NCBI RefSeq assembly: GCF_023035675.1
Contig: NZ_CP073140.1
Location: 1 to 64,000 of the forward strand
From: Borrelia hermsii DAH
Lineage (GTDB): Bacteria > Spirochaetota > Spirochaetia > Borreliales > Borreliaceae
Length of the DNA: 64,000 bases
Direction of reading: 5' to 3'
The first letter of the stretch is position 1. Every line of letters starts with the position of its first letter. The position numbers and the translations under genes were made by a program. Of the stretch, positions 31,591 through 42,200 are shown piece after piece. The notes beneath the pieces were generated by a model. It was not told where the DNA came from and ran no database searches. It was given only the letters and a program-made list of their open reading frames with translations.

Positions 31591-32679
31591 ATGAGAAAAA
31601 GAATAAGTGCAATAATAATGACTTTATTTATGGTATTAGTAAGCTGTAATAGCGGTGGGGTTGCGGAAGATCCTAAACATGTGTATTTAACATCTATAGC
31701 TAATTTAGGGAAAGGATTTTTAGATGTTTTTGTGACTTTTGGGGATATGGTTGCTGGTGCGTTTGGTATTAAGGCAGATACTAAGAAAAGTGATATAGGG
31801 AAGTATTTTACTGATATTGAGAGCACTATGACAACAGTTAAAAAGAAGTTGCAAGATGAAGTTGCAAAGAATGGTAATTACGAAAAAGTTAAAACAGTCG
31901 TTGACAAGTTTATTAAAGAAGTCTTAGATAAGATTGCATCAGGAGCAAAGAAAGCAGCTAGTGGTGTTACTGATGGAGCATCAATTGGTGAGGTTGTAAA
32001 ATCTGATGGTGCTGCCGGGGCTACTCCTGATTCAGATAGTATAAAGAACCTTGTTGAAGGGATCAAAGAAATTGTTGATTTGGTAATAAAAGAAGGAAAT
32101 GCAGTTGCAGATAAAACAGATCCTGTTGCTAATGATAAAAGGGATATTGGCAAGTTATTTGGGGGTAAGAATAGTGATGCTAATGGTGGTGCTGAAGATA
32201 AACATACAGCGGCAGCTAATGCGTCAATAGGAGCAGTAAGTGGTGCTGACATCCTGAAAGCTATTGCTGCTGCTGATCCTAGTGCTAAGAGAGATGGTAA
32301 AGTTAATGAGGCTAGGGATGCAGCTTCTCTGGCTTTAGCTAAGGGGACTAATACTGATAATGATGATCAACTTGATGCTTCAGCACAAAAGGACGCAGTT
32401 ATTGCTGCAGGCATTGCACTGCGAGCAATGGCAAAGGATGGTAAATTTATTGTAAAGGATACTGCTGCGAAGAAGACTGAAGCTGAAGCCGCTAAAGGTG
32501 CAGCAGCAAGTGCAGTAGGTAAGACATTAAGCACTCTAATAATAGCAATAAGGAATACAGTTGATAGTGGATTAAGAACAATAAATGAAGCACTAGCTAC
32601 AGTTAAACAAGAAGATAAGTCAGCAGAAGCTACTAATCCTGCAGAAGCAACAACTAGTGGTCATCAAGCGAATAACTAG
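31591..32679 (+). CDS. vlp: Variable large protein (Vlp), alpha-type, complete
   Basis: A complete 362-residue alpha-type Vlp with signal peptide [19 protein letters not shown], head VYLTSIANLGKGFLDVFVTF, KKSDIGKYFTDIESTM, KVKTVVDKFIKEVLDKIASG, the variable core and the conserved tail GKTLSTLIIAIRNTVDSG. It ends in EATTSGHQANN. An intact UHS and GGGGCACG leader precede it. It stands alone between phage remnants and a nearly destroyed delta-type vlp, so it appears to be a transplanted cassette. Confidence 0.93.
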   Translation: MRKRISAIIMTLFMVLVSCNSGGVAEDPKHVYLTSIANLGKGFLDVFVTFGDMVAGAFGIKADTKKSDIGKYFTDIESTMTTVKKKLQDEVAKNGNYEKVKTVVDKFIKEVLDKIASGAKKAASGVTDGASIGEVVKSDGAAGATPDSDSIKNLVEGIKEIVDLVIKEGNAVADKTDPVANDKRDIGKLFGGKNSDANGGAEDKHTAAANASIGAVSGADILKAIAAADPSAKRDGKVNEARDAASLALAKGTNTDNDDQLDASAQKDAVIAAGIALRAMAKDGKFIVKDTAAKKTEAEAAKGAAASAVGKTLSTLIIAIRNTVDSGLRTINEALATVKQEDKSAEATNPAEATTSGHQANN

Positions 32680-32718
32680 TTAAGGGTAAGTATAAAGGAA
32701 GTTATTGTAAGATAAGTT

Positions 32719-32985
32719 AATTAAGTAAGCTGTAAGAGCAGGTAAAAATAAAGTCAAAAAGGAATAGGAAGCTAGGAGCGTAATGCTTTTAGCTTCTAAT
32801 GTTATTTAGGGAATGTTTATTTGTATATAAAATTGTTTATATGAGTAAGGATTGAATATAAATAATTGCAAGTATGATATTAAGAGTATGTTTTTATTGT
32901 AATCAAATAATTAATACTTTAAAAGTAAGCTAAATGTGTGGTAAGGGCAGCAAAAGGGAAATTGGGATAGATGTTGGAAGGAAAT
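32719..32985 (+). repeat. Candidate DHS repeat plus shared leader
   Basis: DHS-like block with hairpin 32768-32796. The following stretch GTGGTAAGGGCAGCAAAAGG...GAAATAAATTAAGT leads directly into a truncated UHS. The same combination, repeat plus this leader, recurs at 54451-54745. Confidence 0.65.
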
Positions 32986-33330
32986 AAATTAAGTGCGATA
33001 ATAATGACTTTATTTATGGTATTAGTAAGCTGTAATAGCGGTGGGGTTGCGGAAGACCCCCAGAGTAAATTTTTAAAGTCAGTAATAGACTTGGGGGGAA
33101 TGATTTTTTAAATGTGTTCACATCATTTGGGGATATGGTTGCTGGTGCATTTGGTTTTAACACCAATACTAAAAAGTCTGATATTGGAGTTTACTTCAAG
33201 ACAACAAGATACCGTTCAAGTTACTCAAACAGCCCTTAAAAAATGGATGATAAGTGTGCTATGAAGATTAATTAATGATACGTCTATAAGTCCTGTTCAG
33301 AGCACCTTTAAAGCTACTATTAGCAATTAG
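32985..33330 (+). pseudogene. vlp: vlp delta-type, large internal deletion
   Basis: Starts with a truncated UHS (TTAAGTGCGATAATAATGAC) giving [20 protein letters not shown], then breaks at a G-run near 33105. [20 protein letters not shown] is still readable. The sequence then jumps to the C-terminal DTSISPVQSTFKATISN, with the central two thirds missing. Stop at 33328-33330. Confidence 0.75.
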
Positions 33331-33900
33331 TTAAATAAATACTAGATACTAAAATATGAAGTCATTGCAAGGAAAACGCTTCTTTTATCTTTGCATAAGG
33401 GAAGGGAAGTAAGCTTTCCTTTTATTTTAAAAAAACTTGTAATAAGATAGCTGAAAGACAACAAATGCTACTTTTAGTGGCTCTATTTTAGCTACAATAA
33501 GTTCGAAAATAAAAAACCCTATCACCTTTATGACAGATACTAAAGGGGACAAGGGTTATTGATGTTAAGCTAAAAATCAAGCGTTATCGACTAAATTTAA
33601 ATCCGATGCTGAACTATCCAGAACACTTTATTAAACTCGATTTGAGTTAATTGATAGACTTTATCACTTAATTTAAGAAGAGCTTTACGAATACCATCCA
33701 ACATATGATTCAAAATTAAACCATACTTACTAACCTTAATTTGAATATACTTTATGTTGAAGATAATGTATTTGGACAGAGTAGTTTTGCTAAGATATTT
33801 CTTACACTTAAAATAAATATGCAGTATTATTGCAGCGTGTTTACTCTTGGCTTTGGGTATACGTTTTCTTAAAGCACATTTTACTAAGATAAAGTTTTTA
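33331..33900 (+). pseudogene. Decayed cp32-like sequence including a terminase 3' end
   Basis: After the usual post-cassette box, scattered pieces such as KFKSDAELSRTLY and EELYEYHPTYDSKLNHTY suggest a phage gene I cannot name. From about 33770 the sequence parallels the terminase end at 52400-52471 (TTGGGTATACGTTTTCTTAA and the bases after it), which precedes bdr there as it does here. Confidence 0.4.
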
Positions 33901-33944
33901 TGGCATGTAAAATATTATATTACAATTACATAAGGAGTTTTTTT

Positions 33945-34015
33945 ATGGGATATGCACAACCAGTAATTACATAGCAAATAGTTTTAAGTGAGCTTGTTAA
34001 AGGTTAAAAGAGCCA
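33945..34015 (+). pseudogene. bdr: bdr pseudogene, N-terminal scrap
   Basis: ATAAGGAG then ATG gives MGYAQPVIT, stop, QIVLSELVKG, matching the MGLAQPVITQQMVIAELTKA start of the intact bdr at 52511. Nothing further is preserved. 34016-34321 has no gene; it contains the AT-rich upstream region of the next lipoprotein gene. Confidence 0.6.
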
Positions 34016-34321
34016 ATGAGCTTAGAATTCAAAATTAATACAAAAGATTTATACAGGTGTTCGGTATTTTTTAGAAATTATATCAAAAATGTAGCAGAAG
34101 ATCTTAGCTTCTGTTTTTATTTTTAACTTTTTTTTATTTGATTTATAAATTTACTTAGTAAAATAATTTTATATGGCTTTTAATTGACATAGATTAAAAT
34201 AATTGCAATTTTATAAAATTATTTTTGCCATTTAAATTAAATGGTATATATTGATAAATAATTATTTTATTTCAATATTAAGACCCAATAATTGAGTAAT
34301 TTAATATCCCAGGAGGCAAAT

Positions 34322-35236
34322 ATGAAGAAAAGTATTTTAACAGTATGTATGTTCATGTTATTGTGTTTGTTATCATGTGATATAAATGCCCTTAATGATT
34401 TGCTAGGTGAAGCAAGGGAAAAATTTTTAGATGGAAACAAAAAAAATAAAGATTTACACTATATACAAGGAAATCAAGACATTCAAGAAGAACAGGAAGA
34501 GATTGTCAATGGTCTCGAAGAGCGTGAAATAATACAACAAGACATTGAAGTAGAACCTGTAGTGCCTGTTAATGTGGGGATTTCAGTATCTCAACAAGGG
34601 TATCCATATTATATTCAAGAAGAAAAGATAGAGATAAAAGAAGAGGATTTAATTCCAAATACTAAAGAAGAAAAGGAAGCAGAAGCAGAAATTGAAAAGG
34701 TAAAAAGTGTTCTTGAGAAATCTGGATTCCAGCAATTAATTGAGAATGCACATGAGCTTAAAGATAGATATGAGCGAGTAAGAGCTGATTTTTATGATAT
34801 AATGGAAAAAATTCAGAGTGAAAGAACATCACTAAGCAAAAAGCATAAGGAAAATATAGAAAAGATAAGAAAGTTAACTCAATTGCAAAATAGGTTAAAT
34901 GAGGAGAGGTCTAATCTTGATATGCTTATGACTCAAGTTGATAGTGGACTTAATGAGCGAATATCTGCAAAATGCTTGTTTGAAGAAGCACAAAAAACTT
35001 TAAAAGAAGCTATTACCAAGAGATTAGAGAGTGCGTCACGTGTAGGTTACTCCTTTAGAAGAGTAAACAGTAATTTGCCAAAACAATTATCCAGAGAAGC
35101 ACGACGATATGCAGAAAATTCTTTAGAGCAGTTAGAATCTTCTTCTATGAGAATAATTGAAACAGCGGGAGCAATGAAGGGTATAGAAAACCTCATTAAA
35201 GAGGCTACATTTTTTTTAGCAAATCTTGTAAGATAG
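34322..35236 (+). CDS. Surface lipoprotein with coiled-coil C-terminus (Erp/P35-like)
   Basis: A lipoprotein of about 304 residues. I place the start at 34322 because AGGAGG lies 6 bases upstream; this gives signal MKKSILTVCMFMLLCLLSC with lipobox Cys 19. An acidic, Gln/Glu-rich linker (residues ~30-130) leads to a long helical domain: EKVKSVLEKSGFQQLIENAH, QNRLNEERSNLDMLM, LFEEAQKTLKEAITKRLESA and ENSLEQLESSSMRIIETAG. The helical pattern resembles the C-terminal domain of Erp-type proteins, which bind host factors, but I cannot prove orthology. The gene is monocistronic and ends at a hairpin. It is convergent with the BBK32-like gene. Confidence 0.75.
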   Translation: MKKSILTVCMFMLLCLLSCDINALNDLLGEAREKFLDGNKKNKDLHYIQGNQDIQEEQEEIVNGLEEREIIQQDIEVEPVVPVNVGISVSQQGYPYYIQEEKIEIKEEDLIPNTKEEKEAEAEIEKVKSVLEKSGFQQLIENAHELKDRYERVRADFYDIMEKIQSERTSLSKKHKENIEKIRKLTQLQNRLNEERSNLDMLMTQVDSGLNERISAKCLFEEAQKTLKEAITKRLESASRVGYSFRRVNSNLPKQLSREARRYAENSLEQLESSSMRIIETAGAMKGIENLIKEATFFLANLVR

Positions 35237-35279
35237 AGATAGCAAAGGTTTAAATATTTTAAACATTAGTATTTGCAAG

Positions 35280-35315
35280 AAGAGTTCCTTTTACAAGGGA
35301 CTCTCTTAAATTTTA
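35280..35315 (+). terminator. Hairpin terminator of the lipoprotein gene
   Basis: AGAGTTCCTT-TTAC-AAGGGACTCT, a 10-bp stem with one G-T pair, followed by an AT-rich, T-containing stretch, 45 bases after the stop. Confidence 0.65.
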
Positions 35316-35557
35316 TTTAAATAAATTTCTAAAAATAATTATATTCAAAATTTGATTATGCATTTATTTTTTTATTACATTTTAAGCGTAAGGATTATTA
35401 TCCTAAGCTGTTTTTGAAATATTTTAAAGATTTTTATTATTATTGAATAATAAACAGATTTTGAAGATTTATGAAGATTGAATGCTGAGAGTTTAAAAAA
35501 GAGAGATTTGTTAAATCAGGAATATAAGGTTTTATACAATAATTAAATGAGTATATA

Positions 35558-35600
35558 TAAAAGTAAAGATAGGCTTATTTATAGACTATCTTTACTTTTA
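35558..35600. terminator. Bidirectional terminator between convergent lipoprotein genes
   Basis: Perfect 15-bp stem: arms 35558-35572 and 35586-35600, 13-base loop, A-rich on one side and T-rich on the other. It lies 31 bases beyond the stop of the BBK32-like gene and would serve transcripts from both directions. Confidence 0.75.
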
Positions 35601-35630
35601 ATTTAAAGTACTTAATTGTTAAATACAAAT

Positions 35631-36719
35631 TTATCTAGCACCAGTAGTGCCGTCAAGTAATCTTAGTACTTTCTTCAACTCATATTTAGTCTGTGGAGGT
35701 ATTCTTTTGGGTGATTCTATTTCTTTGTATGCTTGATAATTAGTTTTATGACTTACTTGCACCTTTGCAAGCAAAGAGCTTATTTCTGTTTTAAGTTTCT
35801 CTAATTTTGTCTTTGAATCTAGATCGCTTTGGAAGCTACCAGGGTATTCAGGAATATTAGTAAGAGCTATAGCGTCATTTAGACTTTCTTCAATTGCACT
35901 TAAAAGTTTTGTGAGATCTTCTGTTAACTTGTTTTTATTAAACTTAGATAATTTTTCTTGATACTCTTGTTTTTCCTCTTTTGTAGATCTTATTCCATAA
36001 TTAGGGTCTAATTTCATTGTAAGGAATTCAACTGTCCCCCAATCATATCTTATTTGTCTAGCTATTTCAAGTGCTTTCTTCACGCTATTTTTGGTTTTTC
36101 TTGAACGTGATTTGTATTCCTTGTCTAATCTTGCCTCTTCTTTATCGTCTTCGTCTTCATATTCCCCGTAGTTGTCATCGTCCTCTTCATCCTCATCTTC
36201 CTGATCATAGTTGTTGTAATTGTAATCGTCTTCATCTTCCTCATAGTAATCTTGACTAAAACTGTTTTGTCCACTTAGGCTATATGCAGAGTCATAAGAG
36301 AAGTCAAGGCTATTTGAATCGATGATTTCATTGCCTTGAAGATAATTGCTACTTGAGGTGTTTTTAAAATTGTCTGGGCGTGCATTGTAATTAATGCCAA
36401 CAGGGGATATTCCACTAAGACTTGGAAAATTTGTTTCCCCTTCTGTGCTTTGAAGAGTACCTTTTTTAGTAAAGCCACTTATTCTTTGTGGTAACTGATC
36501 TTTTTTTGTATGTCTTTTATTTTTTCTTGACTTTTTAGGAATACTATTTTGATGAGCATTATCAGAAGGATTAACAGTTTCTTTGCTAGTATCTAATACA
36601 GAATAAATTTTACCGAGTAAATCAACGGATTTATCTTTAAGTTCACCATTAAATAGTAAGTCACAACTAATAAAACTTAAAAGCAAGCTTAAGCTTAAAT
36701 ACTTTGTCTTTGATTTCAT
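35631..36719 (-). CDS. BBK32-like fibronectin/complement-binding lipoprotein (Fbp/CihC type)
   Basis: A 362-residue lipoprotein. The N-terminus MKSKTKYLSLSLLLSFISCD with LGKIYSVLDTSKE matches remembered BBK32 (KSKYLALGLLFGFISCDLF, ILETSEES). A disordered region follows, then a very acidic Tyr/Asp/Glu tract (residues ~155-195), and a C-terminal helical domain with KLEKLKTEISSLLAKVQ and NYQAYKEIE, which aligns with BBK32 KLENIEAEIKTLIAKIK and LYEAYKAI. In BBK32 the disordered part binds fibronectin and the helical domain blocks complement C1r. The relapsing-fever orthologues are FbpA, FbpB, FbpC and CihC; which one this is I cannot say. AAAGGAGAG lies 13 bases before the ATG. Confidence 0.88.
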   Translation of the reverse strand: MKSKTKYLSLSLLLSFISCDLLFNGELKDKSVDLLGKIYSVLDTSKETVNPSDNAHQNSIPKKSRKNKRHTKKDQLPQRISGFTKKGTLQSTEGETNFPSLSGISPVGINYNARPDNFKNTSSSNYLQGNEIIDSNSLDFSYDSAYSLSGQNSFSQDYYEEDEDDYNYNNYDQEDEDEEDDDNYGEYEDEDDKEEARLDKEYKSRSRKTKNSVKKALEIARQIRYDWGTVEFLTMKLDPNYGIRSTKEEKQEYQEKLSKFNKNKLTEDLTKLLSAIEESLNDAIALTNIPEYPGSFQSDLDSKTKLEKLKTEISSLLAKVQVSHKTNYQAYKEIESPKRIPPQTKYELKKVLRLLDGTTGAR

Positions 36720-37076
36720 ATATTTAACATCTCTCCTTTTAATTTAGATTGATGCATTAAATATAAATCGGTTATCAAAGAATTCTAGAAAGAGTTAAAA
36801 AATAATGATTTAGGACAAGATTAATTCTCGATTGACTTTGATTGAGGCAGGTTAGGATTTAAGGGGCAGTTAATTTCATCTTTGACAGTTGTTGCTGCGC
36901 TTGCTGCGTCATATTTTGTAGCACAATTATTTGTGGCTTTAGGAAAATATTTAGGAATTTCTTAGTAGAGACAGCAATTTGTATTTCAACATACAGTTTG
37001 AGTGTTTCATCACAAGTAGTCAAGGGTATGTAAAATTGTTAGTTGTATAGAAATATAATTAAGAGAGGGGTCTTTG
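36720..37076. other. Intergenic region between divergent genes
   Basis: About 357 bases between the start of the BBK32-like gene and the membrane-protein gene. It must hold both promoters, but no clear -35/-10 pair stands out. A stretch near 36880-36960 reads TVVAALAASYFVAQLFVALG in one frame, perhaps an eroded gene. Confidence 0.4.
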
Positions 37077-37502
37077 ATGATAAGTAAAAAATGTAATATA
37101 ACAAAAAATTGTGGTGTGAAATTTAGTATTCTAGATTCCCTGGGACTTAATGTTGAATTTTTTATTCGTAACATTTGGTTGATAATGTTTGCTCTCTTTT
37201 TATTTTTCTCCAATGTGGTGCATTCTCATAGAGGATTTGCAAGTTATACTGTTGGCAGTAATGCTAAACTATATCACACGCTGTCATTTACAATAGTCAT
37301 TATAATGGTACCATCTTCAATATTATTGTATTTTCTGTCCTTACTAAGGAAGCGTGTAGTGGAGGATATTGTTAAGGCTTCAGTGTTTGCGCGCTTAGAG
37401 AGAGTAGCAATATTTGTATTACTAGTGATAGGGCTTGTAACACAGTCTGTAAGTTCATGGATGAGTTTTGAGAGTTTCTTTAGCTTGATGCTTGATGTTT
37501 GA
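37077..37502 (+). CDS. Four-helix membrane protein, unknown function
   Basis: A 141-residue integral membrane protein with four hydrophobic segments: about residues 28-45 (NIWLIMFALFLFFSNVV), 67-90 (LSFTIVIIMVPSSILLYFLS), 107-123 (RVAIFVLLVIGLVTQSV) and a weaker C-terminal one. The first ~25 residues contain CNITKNCG. AGAGAGGGG lies 7 bases before the ATG at 37077. The next gene overlaps its last 8 bases, so the two form an operon and probably a complex. I do not recognise a family; a phage- or plasmid-borne membrane protein is possible. Confidence 0.7.
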   Translation: MISKKCNITKNCGVKFSILDSLGLNVEFFIRNIWLIMFALFLFFSNVVHSHRGFASYTVGSNAKLYHTLSFTIVIIMVPSSILLYFLSLLRKRVVEDIVKASVFARLERVAIFVLLVIGLVTQSVSSWMSFESFFSLMLDV

Positions 37503-38334
37503 AGGTGCTATTAGGGATGCTGTTTTGAGCGTTAAAAAAAGTCAAAGTGAAAAAGAGGAAGGTATGCGCAGGCTACTTTCTGATAAAGAGCGGATAATTG
37601 AGGGTGAAATAGTTAGTATTGATGTTAAGATTAAGAATAATAATGATCGTATAGAATTTGCCAAGAATAAGCACTTGAATTTGGACTTTACATGTAAAAC
37701 TATGAAGCAAGATTACATGAGAGAAATTGAAAATGCGAGCAGAGAAAATAAGGTTTTATTTAATCAAAGGGATAAATATTTACAATCTTTGAAAGATTTG
37801 CATTTCAAGCTTGGTAATTTGATTGAAACAACAGCTGTAAATAATAAGCGCATTAAAGCGGCTAATGTTTTAAATGGAACATCAGTTGTTATTGCTAGAG
37901 ATGATTATCTTAATATAATTTTTGTTTATTCATTATTATTGTTGTCTGTCTGTCCAGATATATTTTTAGCAATGGCATTCTGTATAATACATAATGCTTA
38001 TCACAAGTTTTATGAACAAAAGTTATTACACTCTATCCCATTGCCTACAAGAAGTAAGGCTAAAAAGATACAAGGTAGTCGAATCCCTAGTTTGGAAAAG
38101 AATAAAAAACCGCCTAAAAGAGTTGATGAATCACTTGAGTTTATTGCATCTAATTTAGAAGATGATAAGCGTACTATAAAGTCTTTGAGGGAAATTAAGA
38201 AAGATACGAATTTATCTTATTATAGAATAAGGAATTATTTATCGGACTTAATGAATAGAGGTTTGGTTATAAGAGATAGGAAAAGATTGGTACTTAATGT
38301 TGATGATATGTCAAATTACTGGTCTAGAATTTAG
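37495..38334 (+). CDS. Membrane-anchored coiled-coil protein with winged-helix-like C-terminus
   Basis: About 279 residues from the ATG at 37495. Residues 1-135 are charged and likely coiled coil (EKEEGMRRLLSDKERIIEGE, REIENASRENKVLFNQRDKY). A hydrophobic stretch at about 140-172 (IIFVYSLLLLSVCPDIFLAM) forms one or two membrane helices. The last ~65 residues (TIKSLREIKKDTNLSYYRIR, NYLSDLMNRGLVIRDRKRLV) have the helix-helix-wing pattern of a winged-helix DNA-binding domain. That would make it a membrane-tethered DNA binder paired with the upstream four-helix protein. The function is unknown; a role in anchoring or sensing is inference. Confidence 0.7.
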   Translation: MFEGAIRDAVLSVKKSQSEKEEGMRRLLSDKERIIEGEIVSIDVKIKNNNDRIEFAKNKHLNLDFTCKTMKQDYMREIENASRENKVLFNQRDKYLQSLKDLHFKLGNLIETTAVNNKRIKAANVLNGTSVVIARDDYLNIIFVYSLLLLSVCPDIFLAMAFCIIHNAYHKFYEQKLLHSIPLPTRSKAKKIQGSRIPSLEKNKKPPKRVDESLEFIASNLEDDKRTIKSLREIKKDTNLSYYRIRNYLSDLMNRGLVIRDRKRLVLNVDDMSNYWSRI

Positions 38335-38387
38335 TAAAAATCCAAAACAATCTTGAAAAACATAAAATAGTATCCATATTTATATAA

Positions 38388-38965
38388 ATGAATAAAAATA
38401 CTGTTGGAAAGATTAAAAGTGTTGAAAAGTTAGCTAGTATACTAAAGTATTTTGTTTTTTTACGTTTAGATATAAATCCAAATATTTTTTTATTAAATCC
38501 TTCAAGATTCTTGTTCTTTTTGCAAGTAGAAACTTAAATAATAAGACTCACTACTATTAATCCATTTGGATTCATCAAACATTGTTTTGTAGTAACACCA
38601 CCAGAAACAACAAAATTATGTTTAAAATTGTTTGTTGACAGGAATTTATTGTAACTAAACCTAGTTTATTAAAAGATACGAGTAAATTAAATAAGAGTAT
38701 TGGTATGCATATTGCAAATGCCAATGAAAAACGTATTGTACAAAAAATCGAATATTTTCAAGAAACAAAGGGACTTTTCTATAATAGCACATTTACAAAT
38801 GTATCTTGTAAAGTATATGAGTTTGCTATTGGTACTTATCAATTACTTAAAAAGTATCTTAAATATATAAACGGAAGGGAGCTTAGTATTCATGAGATTG
38901 AACATCTCGAAAAGGTTATTAAAGTAATTCAGTATACATTGATGTTCAAAAACAGAATGATTTGA
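38388..38965 (+). pseudogene. Restriction-modification gene remnant
   Basis: A collapsed relative of the next gene. It starts with the same upstream CATAAAATA and MNKN, jumps to GKIKSVEKLASILK (compare KIESTEKLASLLARR), passes through decayed sequence, and ends with an 86-codon open piece at 38705-38965 (FAIGTYQLLKKYLKYINGRE, IEHLEKVIKVIQYTL). That piece matches the last ~80 residues of the intact enzyme. Nearly the whole methylase core is missing. Confidence 0.75.
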
Positions 38966-39135
38966 TAATAATTTTACATTATTAAATGTAGCAAGCAAGT
39001 TAGGTATATCAATCTAATGAATTCTAATGTAATGATGATTTATACTTTTTAGTTATTATTTTTTTAGTGGTGAATTTTTGAAATTCATATTTTTTGATGT
39101 AAATATATACATATATTAAAAAACTAGTAAATATT

Positions 39136-39160
39136 ATATCAATGATAAAATCATTGATAT
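39136..39160 (+). promoter_or_regulatory. Inverted repeat upstream of the RM gene
   Basis: Perfect 11-bp arms, ATATCAATGAT-AAA-ATCATTGATAT, about 73 bases before the RM start codon. It could be an operator, since RM genes need tight control, or a hairpin in the leader. No T-run follows, so a terminator is less likely. Confidence 0.5.
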
Positions 39161-39232
39161 CTCTGTTTTGTGCTTGTGATTTTGATGAAAACCTTAAAGT
39201 GCTTAAAAAGCATAAAATAAGATGTTATATGA

Positions 39233-42200
39233 ATGGATAAAAATATATTTCAAGAATACATAAATAATTTAAAAAGTACTGTAATAGAAGATAAAACGGA
39301 ACTTACTGATAGAGTACATTTAGAAAAGCTTCTTGACAAGCTTAAACCAAGCTCAAAAATTCAAATTCAACACGAGCCCAAGCGCCATAAAGAAGGCTTG
39401 GGTGCTCCCGATTTTATTATTAGAAATAACGGAAATATAATAGGTTATATTGAAGTAAAAAAAATTGAACAAAATTTGGACGACACATTAAAGAGTCCTC
39501 AAATTGAGAAATACAAACAACTATCAAATAATATTTTACTAACAAATTATATTGAGTTTATATGGATAAAAAATGGAAATCTTAACTTAAGAGAAGTTTT
39601 GGTATTTAAAACTGATTTAGAAAAAAATAATACAAAAATTGATAATGCCAAATCAAATAAAATTGTAAGTATTTTAAATGAATTTTTTAAAACCCCTGAT
39701 GAAAAGATTGAAAGTACTGAAAAATTAGCTAGCTTACTTGCAAGAAGAACGAAAATTTTAAAGGATTTAGTAGAACAACACCTGGATTTATATCTAAGCT
39801 TAAAAAAACAAAATACCTTAGTAGGAACTTATAGTATCATTAAGGGAAATATATATAACAATGAGCTTAAAGTTAGTGAGTTTGCAGACTCAATTGCACA
39901 AACTATTACATACGGATTTTTTCTTGCAAAACTTAATAATACAAGTAATTCAAGAATTGATTTTGATAATATTAAAAAATTCATACCTAATAATTTTGCA
40001 TTAATACAAGATATACTAAAACTAATTGATAATATTGCAAGCAGTAGGGAATATGATAGTATAAGATGGGTATTAGAAGAGCTTATTGATATTGTTAATA
40101 ATATTGATTCCAATACGATTTTTGAACAATTTTCATTTACTCAAAATGTAAAATCAAGTGACAATAATGTAAAAGACCCTTATCTCTACTTTTATGAAGA
40201 CTTCTTGGCTAAATATGACAAAAGTTTAAGAAAAAATAAGGGGGTGTATTACACACCTCATTCTGTTGTTAATTTTATTGTTAGTAGTTTGAATAAGATT
40301 TTAAAATATAATTTTGGTCTAGAGAATGGTTTTGCAAATAGGGAAGAAGTAACTGTACTAGATTTTGCTACTGGTACTGGCACATTTCTACTTGAAGTCA
40401 TTAAATGCATTTTAAAAGAAATCCCAAAGCAAACTGGAAAACAAAAAGACTACATTAATGATCATATACTTAAAAATATATATGGTTTTGAATATTTAAT
40501 GGCCCCATATGCAGTTGCTCATTTAAAATTATGTCAATTCTTAAAGAAAGTTTGTGATTTCAAGTTTGGAAATGAACACTTAAGACCACAAATATTTTTA
40601 ACAAATACTCTTGATGTAACATTAATCTCAAATCAGGAAAGTTTTAAAGCATTTTTTCCTGCAATCAGTGAAGAGAATAAACTCGTTAATGAGATTAAAA
40701 ATAAACCAATTTTGGTAATTCTTGGTAATCCTCCTTACAATGCAGAATCAAAGAATAATAATAATTATATCTTAAACTTAATTAAAAGTTATAAAACAGT
40801 AGATAATACACCACTTAATGAAAAAAACATTGTATCATTAAATGATGATTATGTGAAGTTTATCAGATTTTCAGAGCACAAAATTGAAATTGCTGATGAA
40901 GGACTTCTTGGAATTATTACTAATAATGGATACCTTGATAACATAACATTTAGAGGTATGAGGTATCATTTACTTAAAACTTTTGATGAAATTTATATCC
41001 TCAATTTGCATGGCAACTTAAGGAAAAAAGAAAAAACTGACACTGGAAAAGTAGATGAAAATGTATTTGATATTCAAACTGGAGTTGCTATTGCTATTTT
41101 TATTAAATATAAAGAAAAATCAAAGCAAAATAAACTAGCTAATGTTTACTACAAAGGTATAAAGGGTAGTAGAGAAGAGAAATATAGTTTTTTAGATAAA
41201 AATACTATATTTAGCATTGATGCAGAAAAACTTAAATGTAAACCCCCTAATTATTTATTTATTAAAAAAGACTTAAAAACTGAGGATGTTTATAGTAAAG
41301 GAGTTTCTTTGGAAGATATTTTTATAGAATATATTGTTGGGATAGAAACTCAAAAAGATAAAATTGCAATTGATTTTACAGAGGAAGAACTTTTAAGCAA
41401 ACTCAATGATCTAGCTTATCTTGATGAACAAATCGCAAGATATAAGTATGATTTAAAGACAGACTCTACGGATTGGAAATTGCCAATAGTTCAGCGATTT
41501 TTAAAATCTACAAACATCGATGCAAAATATGTTAAGAAAATAGCTTACAGACCATTTGATAATAGATTCATTTACTACACTGAAAACAAAGGTGTTATAG
41601 CAAGGCCAAGATATAAAGTAATGAGACATATTTTAGAAATTGAGAATAATATAAGTTTTTTTTCAATAAGAACTTTGTCATTAAATGATTTTCATCATGC
41701 ATTAGTTTCTTGCAATATTATGGATAAAAATTTTTTTTCAGGATGTAGCTATGTTTTTCCACTTTATATAAAAGAAGATCAAGGGATGCTTGGAAGCATA
41801 ATAAAAGAGAACTTTAAAACTACTTTTAAAGACTTTATTAATTTTAAGTATAGTAAAGAATTTGATGCAAAAGAGATACTTGGATATATTTATGCAGTAC
41901 TTTATTCAAATATTTATAGAACTAAGTTTATTGAATTCTTAAAAATTGACTTTCCAAAAATCATTTTTGTAGATTCGGTTGAAACCTTTGAAAAACTTAG
42001 CAAGTTAGGAATTAAACTTATTAATGTTCATTTGATGAAAAATGATTCAGAACTTGATAGCAATATCGGAATACATATTGGAGATAATAATCATATAATA
42101 GAAAAAATTTTCTACAATAAAGATACAAAAGAACTTTATTATAATTCATTGTGTAAATTTATTAACACTCCTTATGAAGTATACGAATATTTTATTGGTG

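Noticed and set aside
34322..35236. Calling the first lipoprotein a second BBK32 paralogue
   Set aside because: Its start and helical end lack the BBK32-like segments seen in 35631-36719; an Erp-like C-terminus fits better.
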